Notes under the pieces: model-generated
What the model was told of the DNA's origin: nothing
The model's input: only the letters and a program-made list of their open reading frames with translations
The model's database searches: none
Assembly (NCBI RefSeq): GCF_018866325.1
Contig: NZ_CP076457.1
Span: forward strand, 2,453,001 to 2,517,000
Direction: 5' to 3'
DNA: 64,000 nt
Source: Streptomyces sp. YPW6
GTDB lineage: Bacteria > Actinomycetota > Actinomycetes > Streptomycetales > Streptomycetaceae
In this document: positions 37,201 to 43,545 of the stretch, one piece after another
Layout: each line of letters begins with the position of its first letter
Position numbering within the stretch: position 1 is the stretch's first letter
Position numbers and translations under genes: made by a program

Positions 37201-40200
37201 GGGCCCAGGACAGCCAGGCCCGGGACGACCGAGCGCAGGACAGCCGGGCCCAGGACAGCCGAGCGCAGGACGACCGGGCCCAGGACGACCGGGCCCAGGA
37301 CAGCCGGGCGCAGGACACCCCGGTCTCCCGAGCCCCCCAGGACGACCGGGCCCGGGAGACCGTGGCGCCCGCGACCTCCGCCCAGCGGCGGCTGTGGCTG
37401 GCGGCGCAGTTGCTGGAGAACCCGGCGGCGTACAACGAGACCCAGGCCGTACGGCTGCGCGGCCCGCTGGACGTGGCGGCGCTGCGGGCGGCCGTCGACG
37501 GTCTGGTCGAGCGGCACCCGGGGCTGCGGACGGTGTTCCGGGGCGCGGACGAGGCGGGTGTCGTCCAGGTCGTCCGCGACGGGCTCCGCATCCCGTTGCA
37601 GGTGTCCGACGCCGGGGGGCGGGGCCCGGACGAGGCCGTCGGGGCGCTGCTGTCCGAGGAGAGCCACCGCGCCTACGACCTGGCCGGGGGGCCGCTGTTC
37701 ACGCCCCGGCTGCTCCGGCTGGCCGAGGACGACCACGTCCTCGTTCTCGGGATGCACCACCTCGTCACGGACGCGCACTCGGCCGCGCTCATCGCCGGGG
37801 ACCTCCGGGAGCTGTACGCGGCGGCCCGTGCCGGGCGCCCGCCGGCCTTCGCGCGGCCCGCCGGAACGACCGTCGGGGCGGCCGAGCCGCCGCACGACCC
37901 GGCCGGCCTCGCCTGGTGGCGCGGGCTGCTGGGCGAGAAGCCGCCGGTGCTGGCGCTGCCGACGGACCGGCCGCGCGGGCGGCGGGTGGCGGGGCGCGGC
38001 GGGGCGGTGGCCCGGACCGCGGGCCGGGAGCGGGTGGACCGGCTGCGGGAGTGGAGCGGGCAGCAGGGCGTGACCCTGTTCGCCTCGCTGTGCACGGCCT
38101 GGCAGCTGGTGCTGCGGCGGCGGTCCGGGCAGGACGCGTTCCTGCTGGGCACGACGTTCGGGCGGCGACGGCCGGAGACGGCGGACGCGGTGGGGTTCCA
38201 TGTGGCGCTGCTGCCGCTGTCGCTGTCCGCGACGGACGCCACACCGCTGCCGGAGGCCGTCCGGGCCACCGGCCGGGCGCTGTTCGCGGCGGAGGAGCAC
38301 AGCGGGGTGGACCTGGACGCGCTGGTGGCCTCTGTCCACCCCGACCCGGGGAACCCACGGCCGCTGGTGACGGTTTCGGTCGATCTGGACCGTGCGGCTC
38401 TGGCCGGAATCGAATGGCCCGGACTGCGGGCGGAGGGGGTGGAGGCCGGGACGGAGTCGGCGCCGCTGGAACTGGCGCTGATGGCCACCCACGCCCCGGA
38501 CGGGGGCCTGCGGCTGCGGCTGCGCTACGACGCGGATCTGTTCGACGCGGCGACGGCGGAAGGGTATCTGGCGGAGCTGGACGAGCAGTTGGACGCGATG
38601 GCAGCCGCGCCGGACGAGCAGGCCGCGCCACACGAGGGGGCCGCGCCACGCAGGGAAGCCGCACCGGGCGAGGAGCCCGCGTCGCGTGAAGAGGCCGCAG
38701 CACGCGAGGGGGGCGCCCCGGACGAGGAGCCCGCATCGCGCGAGGAAGCCGACCGGGACGAGGAGGCCGCGCCGGGCGCCGCAGCTCTGATCCGGGCGGC
38801 CTGGGAGTCCGTCCTCGATGTACGCGGCTTCCCCGACGACAGCAACTTCTTCGACCTGGGCGGCAATTCGATCGCCGCGATCCGCCTGGTGAACCGGGTC
38901 CGGGACACCCTCGGCGTCAGCTACCCGCTGACGGACTTCTTCGCCGAGGCCACGCTGCGGGCGATGACCGGGCAACTGGCGGGCGGCGAGAAGCCCGGGA
39001 CAGCGACATCCGCAGCACCAGCGGCAAGGGCACCGGCAACGGCAGCCTCAGCAGCCGAGGAGGCCCCCGTCATCGACCGTGCCCCCGTCAGCGACCAGCA
39101 GGCCCGGATGATCGCCGGGCACCACGCCGTGCCCGACCCCGCCGTGTGGAACGTCCCGACCCGGATCACGTTCACCGGGGCGCTGGACCCGGCGGCCCTG
39201 CGGTCCGCCGTCCGTGAGGTGATCGCCCGGCACGACGCGCTGCGCACCCGGTTCGTCCAGGAGGACGCGCCGGACGGGTCCTGGTGGCAGGAGGTCGTGG
39301 CGGCGAGACCCGCGGCGTTGCCGGTGGAGGATCTGACGGCGCTGCCCTCCGGTGAGCGGCGGCCTCGGGCGGACGCCCTGTGCCGGGCGGACGCGGCGGC
39401 CCCCTTCGAGCTGGGCCGGCCCCTGCTGCCCCGGCTGCGGCTGCTGCGGGTCGAGGAGGACCACTGGGAGCTGATGTTCGTCCTGCACCACGTGTGCGCC
39501 GACGGCTGGTCGCTGTCCCTGCTGCTCGGGGAGATCGCCGCGCTGTACACGGCGGCCGCCGCGGGCGTCCCGCACGGCCTGCCCGAACCGGCGCTGCAGG
39601 CGCCCGGGTACGCCCGGTGGCAGCGGGAGCACCACGATCCCGCGGTGGAGCGGGAACGGGCCGCGTACTGTGCCCGTTATCTGGACGGGGTGCCGTCCGC
39701 CGTTCCCGTACCGACGGACCGGCCGCGTCCGCAGAAGCTCAGCGGGCACGGGGACACGGTGCGCGGGATCGCCTCGGGCGAGGTGCGGGCGGCGGTGGAG
39801 AAGCTCGCGGCCGACCGGCGGACCACCCCCTTCGCCGTCGCGGCGGCCGCGCTCGGGGTGTTCCTGACCCGTCTGTCGGGCGAGGCCGACACCTTGCTGA
39901 GCGTGCCGTACGCCAACCGCGAGGGCACCGCGTCGGAGTCGCTGGTGGCGATGACGTCCACGGCGGTGATGGTCCGCGTACGACTGGATTCAGCCAATCT
40001 CGGAGAGACGTGCGCGGAGCTCGCGGTGCGTACGGGCGCGGGCGCGCTCGGCGCCATGGCCCATGTGCTGCCCACGGCCCGCATCATGCAGGCGATGCGG
40101 GACGCGGGCGCTGTCAGCGTCCCCGACCGGGTGCCGCACGTCCTGGCCTTCCAGAACTCCGTCGACACGGACATCGAGATCCCCGGCCTGCGGGTCGAGG

Positions 40201-40544
40201 TGGCCGATCTGGCACCGCCGCTTTCCCGCAGCGAGCTGTGCTTCGGGCTTGCGCCGCGCCGGGACGCCGCGAAGGGTTATCGAACGTTCCTGGAATTCTC
40301 CACCGACCTGTGGGACCACACGACCGCCCACGACCTTCTCGCGTCGTACACCGACCTGCTCGCGGAGTTCTGCGCCCGGCCCGACCGGCCGGTGCGGGAA
40401 CTCCTCGGGGAGCGCCCCTCGCAGGGGTCCTCGGGCCAAGGCTCCGGGGGCTCCGCCCGGGGTGCCAGCGCCGGGCCCGACCAGCCCGGCGGACCGTCAC
40501 CCTCCCAGTCATTGCCGAACACCGGAAAGGCGGACGCCGTATGA
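34212..40544 (+). CDS. Hybrid protein: aminotransferase-monooxygenase-C-T-C
   Basis: This 2110-residue assembly-line protein has these parts in order: a helical, Ala/Pro-rich docking region (1-125); a class III PLP aminotransferase (about 129-555) with SSGTEANSAAIRLARA, LLFDEM and the PLP Lys in TYGKALGGGFPVGA; a MupA/Atu3671-type FMN luciferase-like monooxygenase (about 583-965; FGDYPE, WLPERHFDSFGGLFPNPSV, GIGCATGWHARDFALHP); an AQDDR-repeat linker (969-1048); a condensation domain (from 1056, HHLVTDAHS at 1183); a carrier (Ser near 1553 in DLGGNSIAAI); and a second condensation domain (from 1625, HHVCADGWS). The aminotransferase and monooxygenase should give a beta-amino-alpha-hydroxy acyl chain, as in microginin and puwainaphycin pathways. 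The carrier has no A domain of its own and must be loaded in trans. Confidence 0.9.
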   Translation: MSAGIPAPADAAAGAAEAVARAAELSRELTDRLAAARAQAEAQAPAEVPAEVPAQPSAEVRAQPATQATAHPPAQPSSEVRVQPAAQAPAEEPRPARGSAHGPRLVVDAAGGMAGAGADAAQRAHTASLIRRFTERTRTSKELAQRHRSVLADSRAVVGFRDATKEMLYPVAARSAHGSRLVDVDGNAYTDITMGFGALLLGHEAEPVTEAVRRHLSDGLRFGPRSPDTGEAAALLASLTGMERVAFASSGTEANSAAIRLARAATGRDKVVMFRGSYHGHIDSVLGRPGGPGRHAVPVSRGIPDSAVAELIVLEYGEQESLETIDSLGDTIAAVLVEPVQCRNPGLRPVEFVRSLRELTARRGIVLLFDEMLTGLRPHQRGAQDHFGVVPDLATYGKALGGGFPVGAVAGRADLLDGVDGGFWRYGEPGGPARETTFIGGTYMQHPLSMAAARAVLTHLTERGPGLQSALNARTQWLADRLNAFFRDEEFPLELAHFGSMFRFRHRADLELLYHHLQLRGVYVWEWRSFYLSTAHTEEDVNRVAEAVEGSLRELRDGGFFPRSAPRPAAAVRPGDVPRPAPDFGVYFFGDYPETAAAAGADGAADAGKAPGTSPASSTGTATGTGSGRARTPEAYDALFETVRFADERGFSSVWLPERHFDSFGGLFPNPSVLASAVARETERVRINAGSVVLPLHDPVRVAEEWSVVDNLSGGRVGIGCATGWHARDFALHPDRFADRRRIAFDHLDEVRRLWRGEAVRRRTGEGAEAEIRIRPRPVQEEPPFFLATSGQRASYEEAARRGLGVVTNLMSQSVEELAANIAHYRRTRAACGLDPDAGRVTVLVHTYLGDDHATARAEALEPMVRYLRSSLLMRSAATAAGQRREDVAAADEADLDYLFRRAYDRYCDRRALIGTPDSVAPFVAALHAAGVDEIAALVDFGLDRERLRSGLDRLDVLRRRTRERLGRAQDDRAQDDRAQDNRAQDTPVSRAPQDDRAQDSQARDDRAQDSRAQDSRAQDDRAQDDRAQDSRAQDTPVSRAPQDDRARETVAPATSAQRRLWLAAQLLENPAAYNETQAVRLRGPLDVAALRAAVDGLVERHPGLRTVFRGADEAGVVQVVRDGLRIPLQVSDAGGRGPDEAVGALLSEESHRAYDLAGGPLFTPRLLRLAEDDHVLVLGMHHLVTDAHSAALIAGDLRELYAAARAGRPPAFARPAGTTVGAAEPPHDPAGLAWWRGLLGEKPPVLALPTDRPRGRRVAGRGGAVARTAGRERVDRLREWSGQQGVTLFASLCTAWQLVLRRRSGQDAFLLGTTFGRRRPETADAVGFHVALLPLSLSATDATPLPEAVRATGRALFAAEEHSGVDLDALVASVHPDPGNPRPLVTVSVDLDRAALAGIEWPGLRAEGVEAGTESAPLELALMATHAPDGGLRLRLRYDADLFDAATAEGYLAELDEQLDAMAAAPDEQAAPHEGAAPRREAAPGEEPASREEAAAREGGAPDEEPASREEADRDEEAAPGAAALIRAAWESVLDVRGFPDDSNFFDLGGNSIAAIRLVNRVRDTLGVSYPLTDFFAEATLRAMTGQLAGGEKPGTATSAAPAARAPATAASAAEEAPVIDRAPVSDQQARMIAGHHAVPDPAVWNVPTRITFTGALDPAALRSAVREVIARHDALRTRFVQEDAPDGSWWQEVVAARPAALPVEDLTALPSGERRPRADALCRADAAAPFELGRPLLPRLRLLRVEEDHWELMFVLHHVCADGWSLSLLLGEIAALYTAAAAGVPHGLPEPALQAPGYARWQREHHDPAVERERAAYCARYLDGVPSAVPVPTDRPRPQKLSGHGDTVRGIASGEVRAAVEKLAADRRTTPFAVAAAALGVFLTRLSGEADTLLSVPYANREGTASESLVAMTSTAVMVRVRLDSANLGETCAELAVRTGAGALGAMAHVLPTARIMQAMRDAGAVSVPDRVPHVLAFQNSVDTDIEIPGLRVEVADLAPPLSRSELCFGLAPRRDAAKGYRTFLEFSTDLWDHTTAHDLLASYTDLLAEFCARPDRPVRELLGERPSQGSSGQGSGGSARGASAGPDQPGGPSPSQSLPNTGKADAV
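37116..37357. repeat. 15-bp minisatellite inside the hybrid NRPS gene
   Basis: Repeats of a 15-bp unit like GCCCAGGACGACCGG encode AQDDR/AQDSR pentapeptides at residues 969-1048. A 45-bp segment beginning GCGCAGGACACCCCGG recurs at 37161 and 37308, showing a 147-bp higher-order duplication. It keeps frame and lengthens a linker. Confidence 0.85.
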
Positions 40545-41842
40545 CTCCGGCCCCCCACCGCAGCCACACCGACGACCTGCTCTCCTTCATCGCCGCCAGC
40601 CCGTCCCCCTACCACGTGGTGGCCTCCGCGGCCCAGCGCCTGGAGAAGGCCGGGTTCCGTGAACTGCGCGGCACCGACGACTGGACCGGGGCGACCGGCG
40701 GCCTGTTCGTCAGCCGCGCCGGTGCGCTGATCGCCTGGTACGTCCCCGAGGGCGCGCCCGCCCACACCCCGTTCCGGATCGTCGGCACCCACACCGACTC
40801 GCCGAACCTGCGGATCAAACCCGCACCGGACACCGGGACTTCGGGCTGGCGGCAGATCGGGGTGGAGATCTACGGCGGGGTGCCGCTGAACACCTGGCTC
40901 GACCGGGACCTCGGCATCTCCGGCCGGCTCGCGCTGCGCGGCTCCGACGGCGTGCCGCGGAGCCGGCTCGTCCAGATCGACGAACCCCTGCTGAGGGTGC
41001 CGCAGTTGGCGATCCACCTGGACCGTTCGGTGAACGAGGGCGTGGCGCTCGACCGGCAGCGGCACATCGCGCCGATCTGGGCGCTGGGCGACCCGCGGGA
41101 GGGCGAACTGCTGCGCCGGGTCGCGGCGGCGGCCGGTGAGGACCCGGCGGACGTCCTGGGCTGGGACCTGATGCTTCACGACATCCAGCCGCCCGGATAC
41201 CTGGGTGTGGACCGGGAGTTCGTGGTGGCCTCGCGCCTCGACAACCAGGTCTCGGTGCACGCCGGGGTAACCGCCCTGGTGGACGCGGCGACGGCGGCCA
41301 CGCAGCCGGCGTTCATCCCGGTGCTGGCCGCCTTCGACCACGAGGAGGTCGGCAGCGGCTCCGAGACGGGCGCGCAGAGCCCGCTGCTGGAGCGGATCCT
41401 GTCCCGGTCGGTGACGGCGCGCGGCGGCGGCGAAGAGGACTGGTCGCGGGCGCTGGCGGGCGCGTTCTGCGTCTCCGCCGACATGGCGCACGCGGTGCAC
41501 CCGAACTACTCGGAGCGGCACGACCCCGACCACCGACCGCTGCCCAACGGCGGCCCCACCATCAAGGTGAACGTCAACCAGCGGTACGCCACCGACTCCA
41601 CCGGCATCGCGGTGTTCTCGGCGGCGGCCGAGCGGGCCGGGGCCCCCTGGCAGCCGTTCGTCTCCAACAACGCGATGCCCTGCGGCACGTCGATCGGCCC
41701 GCTCACGGCGGCCCGGCTCGGCGTCACCACGGTGGACGTCGGGGTGCCGGGCCTGTCGATGCACTCGGCGCGGGAGCTGTGCGGGGTGCGCGACCCGGGC
41801 TACCTCGCAGCGATCCTCACGACGATCATGGTCGGGGACTGA
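40541..41842 (+). CDS. M18-family aminopeptidase
   Basis: This 433-residue zinc aminopeptidase is of the ApeB/DNPEP type, which removes N-terminal residues in the cytosol. All metal-binding elements are visible: IVGTHTDSPNLRIKP (His, Asp), AAFDHEEVGSGSETGAQS (Asp, Glu-Glu), SADMAHAVHPNY (Asp) and GVPGLSMHSARELCG (His). The length is typical. The ATG overlaps the stop of the NRPS gene (ATGA), so it is translationally coupled to a biosynthetic gene. That is unusual for a housekeeping peptidase. Since the locus is predicted to make an aminopeptidase-inhibitor-like unit, I infer a resistance role; product trimming is the alternative. Confidence 0.9.
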   Translation: MTPAPHRSHTDDLLSFIAASPSPYHVVASAAQRLEKAGFRELRGTDDWTGATGGLFVSRAGALIAWYVPEGAPAHTPFRIVGTHTDSPNLRIKPAPDTGTSGWRQIGVEIYGGVPLNTWLDRDLGISGRLALRGSDGVPRSRLVQIDEPLLRVPQLAIHLDRSVNEGVALDRQRHIAPIWALGDPREGELLRRVAAAAGEDPADVLGWDLMLHDIQPPGYLGVDREFVVASRLDNQVSVHAGVTALVDAATAATQPAFIPVLAAFDHEEVGSGSETGAQSPLLERILSRSVTARGGGEEDWSRALAGAFCVSADMAHAVHPNYSERHDPDHRPLPNGGPTIKVNVNQRYATDSTGIAVFSAAAERAGAPWQPFVSNNAMPCGTSIGPLTAARLGVTTVDVGVPGLSMHSARELCGVRDPGYLAAILTTIMVGD

Positions 41843-41880
41843 CCGGACTCCGGTCGAAGAGAAAGAGAACAGGAACGATC

Positions 41881-42633
41881 GTGGCCGACGCAGAAACCGT
41901 CCTCATCTGCCTGCCCTTCGCCGGGGCGGGCCCCTCCTTCTTCACGCCCTGGCAGAAGCTCGCGCCGGAGGGACTGCGGATTCTCCCCATCTCCCTGCCG
42001 GGCCGCGAGAAGCGGTTCCCTGAGCCCGCCCACGACACGGCGGCCCCGGCCGTCGACGACGCGTACGCGCAGGTGACGGCGGCGCTCGGCGGAGCGGACG
42101 GGGGCGGGGACGGAGGTGGGGGCGGCGGCCCGGTCGTGCTGTTCGGGCACAGCATGGGCGCGGTCCTCGCGTACGAGCTGGCGCACCGGATCGAGCGGGC
42201 GGGCGGGCCGGTCCGCCTGACCGCCCTCGTCGTGAGCGGGGCGCCCGGCCCCTGGACGTCGCGCACGGACCGGGCGGACGGGCTGCCGGACGAGGAGTTC
42301 GCGGCCCGGGTCCGGGCGTTCGCCGGGTACGACCACCCGGCGCTGGCGGACCCGGAGATGCGGGAACTGCTGCTGCCGGCACTGCGGGCGGACGTCCGGC
42401 TCCACGAGACGTATGTGCCGTCCACCGAAAGCCCGTTGAGTGTTCCCGTCCTTTCCGTCCGGGGGCGTGAGGACACCCTCGTGGGGGCGGCGGAGGCGGC
42501 CGAGTGGAGCCGGGCGACGACGGGGAGGCTGACGGTGGCCGAGCCGGCCGGCGGGCACATGTATCTGGCCGAGCGGCCGGGCGAACTGCTGGAGCTGGTG
42601 GCCGCCGAGGTGCGCGCGGCGAGGGCGCGGTGA
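41881..42633 (+). CDS. Type II thioesterase
   Basis: This is a 250-residue stand-alone thioesterase of the NRPS/PKS editing type. It has LICLPFAGAGPSFFTPW, PISLPGREKRFPEP, the nucleophile elbow GHSMGAVLAYEL, an Asp in VRGREDTLVG and the His in AGGHMYLAE. A Gly-rich loop (about residues 75-88) precedes the nucleophile strand. GTG 41881 follows AGGAAC. No assembly-line protein here ends in a TE domain, so this enzyme may release the product as well as clear misprimed carriers. Confidence 0.9.
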   Translation: MADAETVLICLPFAGAGPSFFTPWQKLAPEGLRILPISLPGREKRFPEPAHDTAAPAVDDAYAQVTAALGGADGGGDGGGGGGPVVLFGHSMGAVLAYELAHRIERAGGPVRLTALVVSGAPGPWTSRTDRADGLPDEEFAARVRAFAGYDHPALADPEMRELLLPALRADVRLHETYVPSTESPLSVPVLSVRGREDTLVGAAEAAEWSRATTGRLTVAEPAGGHMYLAERPGELLELVAAEVRAARAR

Positions 42634-43508
42634 CTCCCGGTGGACCGGGTACGGGTGCGGGTCCGGTGAACGGCGCCGGTGCGGGACGGCTGGCCGGGCG
42701 GACGGCGGTGATCACGGGAGCGGCGCGCGGGCTCGGCCGGGCCTGCGCCCTGGCGTTCGCCCGCGAGGGGGCGGACCTGCTGCTGCTGGACGTGGCGGGC
42801 GAGCTGCCCGGGGTGCCGTATCCGCTCGGCTCGGCCTCGCAGCTCGCGCACACGGCGGACCTGTGCCGTGAGGCGGGGTCCGCCGTGCTGACCCGGCGGG
42901 CCGACGTCCGGGACCTGGCGGCGCTCCAGGAAGCGGCGGAGGCGGCGGAGGAGCGGTTCGGGCGGATCGACGTGCTGGTCAACAACGCCGGTATCGCCGC
43001 GCCTTCGGGCCGTCCGGCGCACGAGATCACCGAGGCCGAATGGCAGTTGATGATCGATGTGGACCTGGGCGGCGCGTGGCGGGCGATCCGTGCGGTGGGG
43101 GCCCGGATGACCGCCCGGGGGTCCGGTTCGATCGTCAACGTCGCCTCGACGGCGGGGCTGGTGGGCTACCGGCACTTCGCCGGGTACGTCGCGGCCAAGC
43201 ACGGTCTGGTGGGCCTGACGAAGGCGGTGGCGCTGGACTACGCGCCCCGCAAGGTGCGGGTCAACGCGGTCTGTCCCGGCTCGGTGCGGGACGACGAGGC
43301 GATGGAGGGCCGGATGCTGGCGGAGATCGCCCGCTCCCTGGAGGTGCCGGTGGCGGAGCACGAGGAGGCCTTCGTCCGGGACCAGCCGATGAACGCGCTG
43401 GTGGAGCCGGGTGATGTGGCGGAGGCGGTGCTCTGGCTGGCCACGGACGCCTCCCGGCAGGTGACCGGAAGCGTGGTCACCGTGGACGGCGGCTTCACCG
43501 CCCGCTGA
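42630..43508 (+). CDS. SDR oxidoreductase, mycofactocin-coupled subfamily
   Basis: This is a 292-residue short-chain dehydrogenase. The cofactor motif is TGAARGLGRA, then NNAGIA and the triad Ser173, Tyr186 and Lys190 (YVAAK). Between the second beta strand and the ADVRD motif lies an insertion (about 57-80, VPYPLGSASQLAHTADLCRE) that matches the pattern of mycofactocin-dependent SDRs, which hold a non-exchangeable nicotinamide. GTG 42630 overlaps the thioesterase stop (GTGA). It may oxidise a hydroxyl or reduce a keto group of the PKS-NRPS product. The true electron carrier is inferred from the insertion only. Confidence 0.85.
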   Translation: MTPGGPGTGAGPVNGAGAGRLAGRTAVITGAARGLGRACALAFAREGADLLLLDVAGELPGVPYPLGSASQLAHTADLCREAGSAVLTRRADVRDLAALQEAAEAAEERFGRIDVLVNNAGIAAPSGRPAHEITEAEWQLMIDVDLGGAWRAIRAVGARMTARGSGSIVNVASTAGLVGYRHFAGYVAAKHGLVGLTKAVALDYAPRKVRVNAVCPGSVRDDEAMEGRMLAEIARSLEVPVAEHEEAFVRDQPMNALVEPGDVAEAVLWLATDASRQVTGSVVTVDGGFTAR

Positions 43509-43545
43509 TCCCTGATCCCCCGTTCAGACGCGAGGAGTTGCGTAC

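Noticed and set aside
34287..38975. 1562-codon minus-strand ORF
   Set aside because: It is antisense to the aminotransferase-oxygenase-NRPS gene, lacks any motif, and is open only because of high GC.
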